From SCGC-AAA252-I15 sp043822165 (GTDB lineage: Archaea; Altiarchaeota; Altiarchaeia; IMC4; SCGC-AAA252-I15), in assembly GCA_043822165.1 (NCBI GenBank), contig JBDRCA010000007.1, forward strand, positions 1 to 19,096: a DNA stretch of 19,096 nucleotides, written 5' to 3'. The notes beneath the pieces were generated by a model that worked only from the letters and a program-made list of their open reading frames with translations, was not told where the DNA came from and did not search any database. This document shows positions 5,851-12,826 of the stretch, piece by piece. Made by a program: the position numbers and the translations under genes. The stretch's first letter is position 1. Every line of letters begins with the position of its first letter.

Positions 5851-7007
5851 GCAAAGAGGCGTTCAAAAGGCTCATGGAGGCTTACGGCAGGTTCATTTCA
5901 GCCTACCCGTTCATTATACTTGCCGTCGCGCTTTTGTTCACGGTTGTCGCGGCAGGGCTTCAGGCAACTCTTGAGCTTGTTCCCATGGGAGACAAGGATT
6001 TCCTGCCTGCTGATAGGCCGGTTGTGGTTGCCTTGGAGAAGATTGAGGACGAGTTCGGAGGCCTGCGGACGTTGACTGTCGTCGTCGAAGTCGACCCGAC
6101 CGTCTCCGGTTCCAACGAGGTGAGGGACAACCTTGACCCGAGGATGGTGGCGTATGCATGGACCCTGCACGAGAAGATTGGAACATTAAAGGAGGTCGGG
6201 GCGGTGACTAGCGGCGCAAGCCTTCTTAAGGCAGGTAACGGCGGCACGCTGCCTAAGAGCATTGATCGTGCGAGACAGCTTTGGTCGGCTAATCCTGCCT
6301 TAAACCAGTATTTGAGCGATGACCATAGTCTTTTGCTTATTAGGGCGGAGATTCTGCCGGACGTGGATGATGAGGAGGTCTACAATCAGCTTGACTCTAT
6401 TTTGGCTAACACGAAGCGTCCGCCGGGCGCGGCAACCTTTATGATAGGGGGCATACCCGAGAACGTGGAGTTGGACAGGTTGATCGCACCGGATATGGGG
6501 AGAGTCATGTCCATGAGTTTCATTGGGATAGTAATAGTTGTCTTCATCATCATGGGGAGCTTGGCTTACGGTGTTTTGCCGTTGTTTACCATCATCTTCG
6601 GGACGACTTGGAGCATGGGTATGTGGGCGGGTCTTGGCAGGGATTTGACGCATAATACGTCAGGAGTGTCGTCGATGATTATGGGGATTGGCATCGACTT
6701 CGGGATTCAGACGATAACAAGGTTCCGCCAGGAATACGCAAAAGACGGTAGGCTCGACGAGGCCCTGGGCGAGACGCTGGCAAACGTAGTCTACCCCATG
6801 TCTACGACGACGATTGCGGCGCTCATAGGATTCCGGGCGATGAGCATGGGCGAGTTGACTCCTCTGGCGGATATGGCGAGCATTATGAGTCTTGGTGTTT
6901 TTGGTTGTTTTTTGGCGGCGGTCACTGTTGTGCCGTCTGTTCTTGTAATCTATGAAAGATACTTAAGGAAGTTTAAACTAAGAGAGGTAATTAGAAGATG
7001 GATTTAA
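5847..7007 (+). CDS. Half-size RND (MMPL/HAE3-type) exporter subunit B
   Basis: 386 aa with the same plan as subunit A: membrane helix (about 20-38), porter domain (about 42-215), then five helices to about residue 372 and a basic C-terminal tail. Porter features include 'GDKDFLPADRPVV' and 'MIGGIPENVELD'. The helix-4 motif GIGIDFGIQTITRF keeps the acidic residue expected for proton relay (Asp284), while subunit A has Glu. The halves are clearly homologous but far from identical, so a heterodimer equivalent to a full 12-helix RND protein is likely (inference). The 3' end overlaps the COG1361 gene by ten bases in another frame. Codon use is strongly G-ending (for Glu I count 18 GAG to 3 GAA, against 6 GAG to 13 GAA in subunit A). 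Confidence 0.88.
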   Translation: MSKEAFKRLMEAYGRFISAYPFIILAVALLFTVVAAGLQATLELVPMGDKDFLPADRPVVVALEKIEDEFGGLRTLTVVVEVDPTVSGSNEVRDNLDPRMVAYAWTLHEKIGTLKEVGAVTSGASLLKAGNGGTLPKSIDRARQLWSANPALNQYLSDDHSLLLIRAEILPDVDDEEVYNQLDSILANTKRPPGAATFMIGGIPENVELDRLIAPDMGRVMSMSFIGIVIVVFIIMGSLAYGVLPLFTIIFGTTWSMGMWAGLGRDLTHNTSGVSSMIMGIGIDFGIQTITRFRQEYAKDGRLDEALGETLANVVYPMSTTTIAALIGFRAMSMGELTPLADMASIMSLGVFGCFLAAVTVVPSVLVIYERYLRKFKLREVIRRWI

Positions 7008-8659
7008 AGCATTTTGTTTTGGGAGTGATTGTATTGGTTGCGTTCGCGCAAGTTTGTTTCGCGCAGACGCTGACGCCGACTGCATTGGTCTTAAACTATG
7101 ACCAGACCGTTGTTCCGACGGGCATGAAACCTGGGGACCAGAAGACAGTCTATATTGTGATACAGAACACCGGCGGCATGCCAGCAAGGGAGGTTCAGGC
7201 GGACCTTCCGGGTTCTGGAGGCATCACCACGCCGAAGGCGACAAACGATGCTGTAACGTCAGGCGGCTCATGGTTTTTGGGAACGGTTAATCCCGGCGCG
7301 AGCGTTCGTCTTGTGACTTCGATTAAGGTGGATGAGAAGGCGCGTGTCGGAACGCATTACTTGACTCTTTACTTGAAGTATGATGAGAGCAGGTACACTT
7401 CATCGGGGAGCATTGCAATCGAGGAGGAGAAGAGCAACTGGATTATACCTGTTGAGGTGACGTCCGGGAGCTTGTTGGAGCTTTCTGATTATGTTGTGGA
7501 CAAGGATGAGTTGAAGCCGGGTGATGACATCGGGTTCAGGATCAGCTTTGAGAATACCGGCGACACGGATGCGTTGGACGTTCACGCGTACTTGGGCATG
7601 CCATTGGATGGTTCAGCCACGAATACTGCAGTTAACGCGGAGATTTACTCTGTCTTCAACGTGTTGGGGACTTCGAAGAAGAGGGTCGGGGACGTAGCTG
7701 GCGGGTCAGTCGGGGTTTTGGAGGGAGTCATACACATCGACGAGAACACTCCGTCAAAGGCTTATACGCTGCCCATTACCGCGGAATACGATGACAAGAG
7801 CGGCGCCTCGCACACTGACACTTTTTACTTGGGGATTTACGTTGCAGGCAACCGAAAGCTTTCAATCACCGGGTTTCAGACCGATCCCGTCGAGATTCAC
7901 AGCGACGACGAAGACGTTGAGTTCACAGGGAAAATCGAGAACCAGGGCACGGAGCAGGTTAAGAACGTAAGGCTCGTGTTCGAGCCATCTTACCCTTTAA
8001 AGAATGCGAGAAGTTTCGTGCAGACCAGTGAAGTCGGTACCATCAAGGGCGGTGCTTCTGCGTCTTTCACCTTCTACGCGGACGTCGAGGAAGACATCGA
8101 CCCGCAGCAGACTAACGTGTCTTTCCTGCTTGAATACGAAGTCAACAACCAGAAGATGCGAGACGAAATAACCTATAAAGTGGACATACTAGAGAACCCC
8201 CGCTTTCAAGTATCAACTGATGCAGCAGCCACTAAAGCATCGCAGAAGGGCACAGCTAAAGTGACTTTGGAAAACACCGGCAGCAAGTGCGATGACGTCA
8301 CATTAATAGTCTTGGAGAAAAGAGACCAGCCATTCAACTTCGCGGACAAGTCAGCATACATAGGAGACATAGACGCGGGAGAGAGCGGCGTCGCATCCAT
8401 CGAATACACAGTCGAGGAGGACGCGCCAACCCAGCCGCACATCGTGCCGCTTGAAATACGCTGCACCAAGGCAGACCAGGTGCTAGTCTTCGAAAAAACG
8501 ATGACGCTCCAAGTAGGCGAAACAGAGGAAGGCGTATACGGAGTAAGCACGCCCATCTGCGCGCTCGCCGCAATAGTAATCGCCGTGCTAGTATTGAGCC
8601 GCTTCAAAAAACGGGAGCATAAGATAGAAGAAGTAAAAACAGGAGGTAAAGGAAAATGA
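6998..8659 (+). CDS. COG1361-type CARDB-domain protein linked to the RND pump
   Basis: 553 aa. Signal peptide (residues 1-23, ending CFAQ), four or more CARDB-like beta-sandwich repeats with phrases such as 'YIVIQNTGGMPAREVQ', 'FRISFENTGDTDALDVHAYL', 'FTGKIENQGTEQVKNVRL' and 'AKVTLENTGSKCDDVTL', then one membrane helix (about 517-537) and a short charged cytoplasmic tail. It has the same plan as the 561-aa protein of the ABC module but differs in sequence and lacks the Gly/Ala linker. Translation begins inside the RND subunit B gene and its own stop overlaps the YbjQ gene as ATGA, so it belongs to the pump operon. I infer an extracytoplasmic adaptor or substrate-gathering role. Codon choice changes near base 8150 from G/T-ending to A/C-ending. 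Confidence 0.85.
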   Translation: MDLKHFVLGVIVLVAFAQVCFAQTLTPTALVLNYDQTVVPTGMKPGDQKTVYIVIQNTGGMPAREVQADLPGSGGITTPKATNDAVTSGGSWFLGTVNPGASVRLVTSIKVDEKARVGTHYLTLYLKYDESRYTSSGSIAIEEEKSNWIIPVEVTSGSLLELSDYVVDKDELKPGDDIGFRISFENTGDTDALDVHAYLGMPLDGSATNTAVNAEIYSVFNVLGTSKKRVGDVAGGSVGVLEGVIHIDENTPSKAYTLPITAEYDDKSGASHTDTFYLGIYVAGNRKLSITGFQTDPVEIHSDDEDVEFTGKIENQGTEQVKNVRLVFEPSYPLKNARSFVQTSEVGTIKGGASASFTFYADVEEDIDPQQTNVSFLLEYEVNNQKMRDEITYKVDILENPRFQVSTDAAATKASQKGTAKVTLENTGSKCDDVTLIVLEKRDQPFNFADKSAYIGDIDAGESGVASIEYTVEEDAPTQPHIVPLEIRCTKADQVLVFEKTMTLQVGETEEGVYGVSTPICALAAIVIAVLVLSRFKKREHKIEEVKTGGKGK

Positions 8660-8973
8660 TTGTTACGACAACAGATACTATTTCGGGATACGAACTGGAG
8701 ATAATGAAAGTAGTGTTCGGGAACACTGTGCGGGCTAAAAACCTTGTCGAGGACATAACAGCGTTTCTGAAAAACATAGTTGGCGGAGAACTCCAAGAGT
8801 ATACTGAGATGCTGACGGATGCGCGCCGGGAATCCATGAACAGGATGGTAAACGCAGCCCAGGAGCTGAAGGCAGATGCTATCGTTAACGTGCGTTTCAC
8901 GACCGCGACGGCGGTTGCCGGAGCAGCTGAGCTTTTAGCGTACGGCACTGCAGTTAAACTCAAGAAAAAATAA
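8656..8973 (+). CDS. YbjQ/UPF0145 family protein (PF01906, putative heavy-metal-binding)
   Basis: 105 aa, full length for the family. It shows the diagnostic features in order: N-terminal 'IVTTTDTISGYELEIMKVV', then FGNTVRAKNLVEDI, 'LKNIVGGELQEYTEMLTDAR', a helix with 'MVNAAQELKADAIVNVRF' and C-terminal 'LLAYGTAVKLKKK'. Members form small pentameric assemblies. Pfam labels the family putative heavy-metal-binding, but the biochemical role is not established. It is cytosolic and is the last gene of the operon, coupled to COG1361 by ATGA. Together with the Cys-rich mini-protein and the Cys-rich PadR it strengthens the case for a metal or metalloid theme. It ends 32 bases from the convergent PRC-barrel gene. 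Confidence 0.9.
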   Translation: MIVTTTDTISGYELEIMKVVFGNTVRAKNLVEDITAFLKNIVGGELQEYTEMLTDARRESMNRMVNAAQELKADAIVNVRFTTATAVAGAAELLAYGTAVKLKKK

Positions 8974-9005
8974 GGGTTTATTGCCGCGGAGCCGTTCTCG
9001 GAGAG

Positions 9006-9320
9006 TTAGGCGTCTTTGTCAGTTTTAGGAGGGTTTCGATTCCTCAAACCCTTCATCTTCCTCCCTGAATCCTTGGCGGGCCGGGCAGTCACTAGGATTA
9101 TGTCGCCGACTGCGGCGACGGAATCATAGCCGACGCACTCTTCAGTGAGAACCCTGCGTATCTCTGCGGGATCCTTGGGTATCTCGCGCAAAGACTTAAG
9201 GCAGACGCTCAATACCGCGCCCTTGTCAAGGTTCAGGATAACATCCTCCACTTTTCCGACGCGTTCTCCCCTGACGGAGTACACGTCCAAGCCGTAAAAC
9301 TCTGAAAGCTTCTTAGCCAT
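9006..9320 (-). CDS. PRC-barrel domain protein, candidate CdpB-like cell-division factor
   Basis: 104 aa. Residues 1-78 are a PRC barrel: 'LSEFYGLDVYSVRGERVGKV' followed by 'DVILNLDKGAVLSVCL' and a final strand 'VGDIILVTARP', then a basic tail (about 85-104). The start lies two bases after the ftsZ stop, so both are surely co-transcribed. In haloarchaea PRC-barrel proteins CdpB1 and CdpB2 act with SepF and FtsZ in division. That knowledge plus the direct linkage makes a division role the best guess, though PRC barrels also occur in RNA processing and photosynthesis proteins. No membrane segment was seen, so recruitment would be through partners. Confidence 0.8.
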   Translation of the reverse strand: MAKKLSEFYGLDVYSVRGERVGKVEDVILNLDKGAVLSVCLKSLREIPKDPAEIRRVLTEECVGYDSVAAVGDIILVTARPAKDSGRKMKGLRNRNPPKTDKDA

Positions 9321-9322
9321 TT

Positions 9323-10405
9323 TTATATCGGTCTTATGCGAAGGTCATAGACTTCTGGAGTATAGACGCAGTCGTCATCAAGCTGATTCATGCCCGAACC
9401 CATAACGTGCTGGGACTTGACTCCGGTCGCAATGTTGATAATCTCTATTTTGCCTTCAAGTTTAGGGTCGATTCTCGCACCCCACATGACATTCGCACTG
9501 GGATCATACTCCTTGGTTATGAGTTCGCCTATTCTGTTGGCTTCTCCGATGGTCATGTCTTCTCCGCCGGTTATGTGAATAAGCGCGCCATTAGCGCCCT
9601 TGTAGTCAACATCCAAAAGCGGGTGTTCTAGCGTGTTCTTGACGCCTAACTCGACCTTGTTGGGGCCGTGACCGTCTCCGACGCTTATCACAGACACTTT
9701 ACCGCCACCTAGGACGGAGCGTATGTCTGCGAAATCAAGGTTAATGAGAGAAGGAGACGTAAGCGTCTCAGTAATGCCCTTGACGGCCCGCGACACGATC
9801 TCGTCCGCCACTAAAAAAGCCTTGTCTATCTGAAGGTTGGGAACGTAGTCAACGAGCTTGTTGTTGTCTAGGACGATTACAGTGTCCGCGGCCTTCCTGA
9901 GGCGGCCTATGCCCTCGCGCGCCTTATCCAGCCTTGAACGCTCAAGCTTGAATGGGAACGTCACGACGCCGACGACTATTGCCCCCACTTCTTTCCCGCA
10001 TTCTGCAATAACGGGGGCAGATCCTGTTCCCGTGCCGCCGCCCATGCCCGCGGTTACGAACATGAGGTGTGTTCCCTCAAGGAAGTTTATTATTTCGCTT
10101 CTGTTGGCTTCGGCTGCCTTCATGCCGATTTCTGGGAATCCTCCCGCGCCTAAGCCTCTCGTCAGTTTGGCGCCGATGAGAATCTTTTTAACGTTCGAGT
10201 CGAGTTTTTTTAAGTCTTGCGCGTCCGTGTTTGCGGCTGCGAGCTCGGCGCCTGTGATACCCATCTTGGAGAGCCGGTTCACAGTGTTTCCTCCGCCTCC
10301 TCCCGCGCCGAACACGACTATGCGTATCTTGTTCGGGTCTTCCCAGGATTCCTCTTTTGCCGAGAATCCCATCCGCGAAATTGCCTCCTGCACTAATGCT
10401 TTCAT
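9323..10405 (-). CDS. ftsZ: Cell division GTPase FtsZ
   Basis: 360 aa from the ATG at 10405. A TTG at 10441 would add 12 residues, but the ribosome binding site GGGAGGA (10418-10424) lies inside that extension and the product from 10405 starts as archaeal FtsZ usually does. Motifs: nucleotide-binding loop VFGAGGGGGNTVNRL (31-45), tubulin signature GGGTGTG (122-128), and the catalytic T7 loop NLDFADI (222-228) with the acidic residues needed for GTP hydrolysis. The C-terminal linker is short and ends YDLRIRPI, a likely binding peptide for SepF or another anchor. It forms the cytoplasmic Z-ring filament. A minus-strand TATA-like TTTAAATAAT (10474-10483) predicts a leader of about 50 bases. The PRC-barrel gene follows directly. 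Confidence 0.96.
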   Translation of the reverse strand: MKALVQEAISRMGFSAKEESWEDPNKIRIVVFGAGGGGGNTVNRLSKMGITGAELAAANTDAQDLKKLDSNVKKILIGAKLTRGLGAGGFPEIGMKAAEANRSEIINFLEGTHLMFVTAGMGGGTGTGSAPVIAECGKEVGAIVVGVVTFPFKLERSRLDKAREGIGRLRKAADTVIVLDNNKLVDYVPNLQIDKAFLVADEIVSRAVKGITETLTSPSLINLDFADIRSVLGGGKVSVISVGDGHGPNKVELGVKNTLEHPLLDVDYKGANGALIHITGGEDMTIGEANRIGELITKEYDPSANVMWGARIDPKLEGKIEIINIATGVKSQHVMGSGMNQLDDDCVYTPEVYDLRIRPI

Positions 10406-10417
10406 GTATAGATCAAG

Positions 10418-10440
10418 TCCTCCCTGGGTTGAAACACCCA
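10418..10440 (-). promoter_or_regulatory. ftsZ leader: small hairpin next to the ribosome binding site
   Basis: On the minus strand TGGGT (10436-10440) can pair with ACCCA (10425-10429) around GTTTCA, directly before GGGAGGA (10418-10424). The gap to the ATG is 12 bases, longer than usual. The hairpin could affect access to the site. Five pairs are weak evidence. Confidence 0.3.
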
Positions 10441-10562
10441 AAAGTTTGTCAGTTAGTCAAATCAGCAAGACGATTATTTAAACCCCATAAACCGGAAGAC
10501 GCAGACCATGACAGATGACTGCATAAAAGTCGTAGTGTCGCCCTTAATCGATTGTTCAATTT

Positions 10563-11150
10563 TCAGGTGGAAGACTTGTTTTTATCGCCAGTAAGCTTTA
10601 TCGCGGCAATACAGGTTGCGAGCACGGCAAAAGGATACGTTAGTAGGATGGCGCCTGACACGCTTCCGGCTATTGAGTGGAGTATTGCGAGCAGAATCCA
10701 CAGTATTATCGTGAACTGCAGGTTGTCTCGTCCGACCCGCATGCTTTTCTTGAGGGATGCTATGCCACCGCGGCCTTCAAGTATTGCTATCGGAATCGTA
10801 TAATTGAAGAGTATTAGGAGGGCGAGACCAGGTAGCAGGAAGAAGAATAATCCTATGACTACGGACGTGAAGCCTGCGATGAACATGACCCAGCTTTTGA
10901 ACAGGTAGTCGAATCCGCGGAACACGTCCTTTATCTCGACTTGCTCGTGCCGGATTGCCTTCAATGCCATGAAGTGTAGGCCGAATAGGAGGGGCGGTGC
11001 AGTGATGATGAATACTGAGCCTACTGCGACGATGACACCTGCGATAACAAGGCTTATGAAATTCTTTTTGTATAACTCAAAGGACTCTTTCAGGACATCC
11101 TCGACTTTCACGACGTCGCTTTCTTTTTTACCGACTTTTCTCGCAGCCAT
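10563..11150 (-). CDS. Multi-pass membrane protein of unknown function
   Basis: 195 aa. A charged N-terminus with an amphipathic stretch 'VEDVLKESFELYKKNFISLV' is followed by about four or five hydrophobic helices: roughly residues 33-62 (probably a hairpin), 88-118, 145-168 and 165-187. The segment 'FNYTIPIAILEGRGGIASLK' between helices resembles the pattern in DUF975- and YciC-type integral membrane proteins, where a short motif precedes 'S...S..........' before the last helices. I call it only a related fold. No catalytic motif was seen. The TATA box at 11178-11187 gives a near-leaderless start at 11150. It is 157 bases upstream of the ftsZ start on the same strand, with its own stop in between, so co-regulation with ftsZ is not shown. 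Confidence 0.7.
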   Translation of the reverse strand: MAARKVGKKESDVVKVEDVLKESFELYKKNFISLVIAGVIVAVGSVFIITAPPLLFGLHFMALKAIRHEQVEIKDVFRGFDYLFKSWVMFIAGFTSVVIGLFFFLLPGLALLILFNYTIPIAILEGRGGIASLKKSMRVGRDNLQFTIILWILLAILHSIAGSVSGAILLTYPFAVLATCIAAIKLTGDKNKSST

Positions 11151-11177
11151 AGACAGTAATTTTATTAGCCGAACAAT

Positions 11178-11187
11178 CTATAAAAAA
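11178..11187 (-). promoter_or_regulatory. TATA box of the multi-pass membrane protein gene
   Basis: Minus-strand TTTTTTATAG, centred about 32 bases before the ATG at 11150. It predicts a leader of only about five bases, without a Shine-Dalgarno. Confidence 0.5.
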
Positions 11188-11192
11188 GAATC

Positions 11193-11300
11193 TTATATGC
11201 GATATTTGTTTATTTTAATCCATCCGTATTCTGGAACCGTTTCTATCTCTATTAGTCCTTTTTCCAGGAGCTTGTTGGCGGAATCCTTGGGTATTATCAT
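11193..11300 (-). CDS. 35-aa ORF overlapping the 116-aa gene (or its frameshifted C-terminus)
   Basis: The ATG at 11300 overlaps the TGA of the 116-aa gene as ATGA. The product, opening MIIPKDSANKLLEKGLIEIE and ending WIKINKYRI, looks like real protein: a short helix, then a beta hairpin. The frame stays open upstream of the ATG as far as a stop near 11360, through residues KIQGRRGKPPG, which read naturally into MIIP. Two readings are possible: a translationally coupled mini-gene, or the true C-terminus of the 116-aa protein displaced by a one-base indel in the six-T run at 11330-11335 (six A on the coding strand). The second would give one 151-aa protein. I recognise neither. Confidence 0.45.
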   Translation of the reverse strand: MIIPKDSANKLLEKGLIEIETVPEYGWIKINKYRI

Positions 11301-11647
11301 CCCGGGGGGTTTTCCTCGTCTGCCCTGTATTTTTTGGAGGGTTGGTTCGCGTCATCCAGCATATAGAATTCGAGGCCGTTTTCTTCGCACATGCTTCTGA
11401 ACGTGTGGAATTGGCCGCACTGGTTGGCGCTAAGCCAAGCCGCCAAGTCGCCGTGGACTTGAGTCACTTTATCGAACTCGTCAACGGATACAGGTATTCT
11501 CTCAAAGACGACGTCTTCGAACTCCAACTCAACCCTCCTCCGAGTAGTTGAGGTTTTGGGTGGAAGAAATATTTTTCTGTCGGGGACATAAACCGCAGCC
11601 TCCCTGGACAATTTATGGGATGAACGAAGAGCCTTCACTAACACCAT
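11297..11647 (-). CDS. Hypothetical protein, 116 aa (possibly frameshifted)
   Basis: Not recognised. The N-terminus is basic, with 'MVLVKALRSSHKLSREAAVY' and PDRKIFLPPK, followed by 'RRVELEFEDVVFERIPVSVD', a helical region 'LAAWLSANQCGQFHTFRSM' and a strand 'GLEFYMLDDA'. There is no signal peptide or membrane helix, so it is probably cytosolic. The last residues (YRADEENPPG) are less protein-like than the alternative frame reached by slipping one base in the A6 run (11330-11335, complement). It lies 45 bases after the 85-aa gene on the same strand with no convincing promoter between, so the two may share a transcript. The start is the first ATG; no good ribosome binding site was seen. Confidence 0.5.
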   Translation of the reverse strand: MVLVKALRSSHKLSREAAVYVPDRKIFLPPKTSTTRRRVELEFEDVVFERIPVSVDEFDKVTQVHGDLAAWLSANQCGQFHTFRSMCEENGLEFYMLDDANQPSKKYRADEENPPG

Positions 11648-11692
11648 AGTAGATATTGAGCAGGATTGAGAGAAAAATGTGTGTTTTTCAGG

Positions 11693-11950
11693 CTAGATTT
11701 GCCGCAACGTGATTTTTTCTGGCGTCGCGTTTATGACGCGGAAGGTTTTGCCTTCGACATTTATCTTGTCGCTGTTTACTGGAAAATAAAGGTTTAGTGC
11801 GCGGCTGCGATACCCTGCTTCTTCCAGAAGCCCTATCGAGAAGACGTCTTTACCGGGCATGCCACAGTACATGAACTTGGTTGACTTGAATATGAGAAGA
11901 GTAGAAACCTTGTGGGATTCGCCGACACCCAAGACGAACTCTTTAGCCAT
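11693..11950 (-). CDS. Hypothetical small cytosolic protein, 85 aa
   Basis: Not recognised. The product is predicted to be mostly beta strand: MAKEFVLGVGESHKV, then TLLIFKSTKFMYCGMPGKDV, 'RALNLYFPVNSDKINVEGKT' and 'FRVINATPEKITLRQI'. It has a single cysteine (Cys29) and no signal peptide or membrane helix. The size and strand pattern would suit a small barrel or an OB-like fold, but that is a guess. A minus-strand TATA-like TTTATTTATTT (about 11976-11986) lies about 30 bases before the ATG, consistent with a nearly leaderless transcript of its own. It sits between the acidic lipoprotein gene (43 bases upstream) and the 116-aa gene. Confidence 0.6.
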   Translation of the reverse strand: MAKEFVLGVGESHKVSTLLIFKSTKFMYCGMPGKDVFSIGLLEEAGYRSRALNLYFPVNSDKINVEGKTFRVINATPEKITLRQI

Positions 11951-11992
11951 TATAAAGAAAGAATTCGCAGAAACCTAAATAAATAAAATGTT

Positions 11993-12826
11993 CTAATCCT
12001 TGAGTGCTTCGAGCTCCTTTTTCAGGGCGTTGGCCAGAGGCGTTATGGTATACTGCCAAGCCTGCGCCCCCTGACAGTATGATTCATTCGCATCTTTGCC
12101 GACGCACGCCATCAAAGCCGCCTCCTCGCCCGCCAAGTCAGGGTAAAAGTCGGATAACCGGGGGTTTATGAACCCTATCTCATCCATCCGGGTTATGAAC
12201 CGCAGGAACCTTCCGTGCGCGCGATTAGCCTTGCGCAACTCTTCAATGCGTGCGCGAAACCTGGTGCTAGAATAAGAATCAACAACTTTCTTAAGGGACG
12301 CATGCCGCTCAACCAACAGTTCATACTGCGTGAAATACTTCTCGGTCGCGTCAATGCGCTTTACAGGAAACCCTGACAAATCCTCCTCGTCCTTCAAGTC
12401 ATCAAGCAAGCTGTCGAATAAGTCCGCCTTTTTTTCCAGTGCAGTCAAGTCGTCGTCGAAGACTTCCTCGAACTTTAATAATTCTCCGAAAAGTTCGTCG
12501 GGGCTATCGAAGCCCGATGAGATATCCTGTGAATCACGCTCCTGGAGTGCTCCGAGAAGCCTTATCAAGGATTCAGTATCGAATTTTTCGCCAGGGATTG
12601 CACTAGCCAAAACCTCAAGCGAGTATATTTCAACGTCTAAGTCAGCCCTCACCTCGGCGGAAAGCGATAAAGACGGCAGCTCATCCACGCGAGCCTCGAA
12701 GTAATCGTATTCCGCCTGTACGCCGGAGAGCTCGCGGCGGGCCTTCGAAGCCTGTGGGTCCTCGAAGCAGCCAGCGGAAAAAACAAGGATTAAGACGGCG
12801 AATACCGCGCAAGTTTTCTTTTTCAC
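11993..12826 (-). CDS. Acidic, helical lipoprotein of unknown function
   Basis: 277 aa, starting with GTG. The lipoprotein signal ends in FSAGC (Cys20), so the protein is anchored by lipid on the outer face of the membrane. The mature part is almost entirely helical and acidic, with heptad-like stretches: 'SKARRELSGVQAEYDYFEAR', 'LFGELLKFEEVFDDDLTALE', 'KADLFDSLLDDLKDEEDLSG' and 'HASLKKVVDSYSSTRFRARI'. Two cysteines near the C-terminus (in ACVGKDANESYCQG) could form a disulfide. I recognise no domain. It diverges from the MBL-fold lipoprotein over a 35-base gap, so the two probably share regulation and both act outside the cell. Confidence 0.75.
   Translation of the reverse strand: MKKKTCAVFAVLILVFSAGCFEDPQASKARRELSGVQAEYDYFEARVDELPSLSLSAEVRADLDVEIYSLEVLASAIPGEKFDTESLIRLLGALQERDSQDISSGFDSPDELFGELLKFEEVFDDDLTALEKKADLFDSLLDDLKDEEDLSGFPVKRIDATEKYFTQYELLVERHASLKKVVDSYSSTRFRARIEELRKANRAHGRFLRFITRMDEIGFINPRLSDFYPDLAGEEAALMACVGKDANESYCQGAQAWQYTITPLANALKKELEALKD

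Noticed and set aside
8206..8796. 196-aa minus-strand reading frame
   Set aside because: Antisense to the end of the COG1361 gene and the YbjQ gene, both of which are well supported; Ser/Thr-rich shadow.
9858..10481. 207-aa plus-strand reading frame
   Set aside because: Antisense to ftsZ; the Pro/Ala-rich product mirrors the Gly-rich GTPase loops.
10508..10594. 28-aa plus-strand ORF after the ftsZ promoter
   Set aside because: No ribosome binding site, overlaps the end of the membrane protein gene, and the product is not protein-like after the first residues.
12330..12704. 124-aa Ser/Lys-rich plus-strand reading frame
   Set aside because: Antisense to the acidic lipoprotein; Ser runs are the complement of its Asp/Glu/Leu codons.
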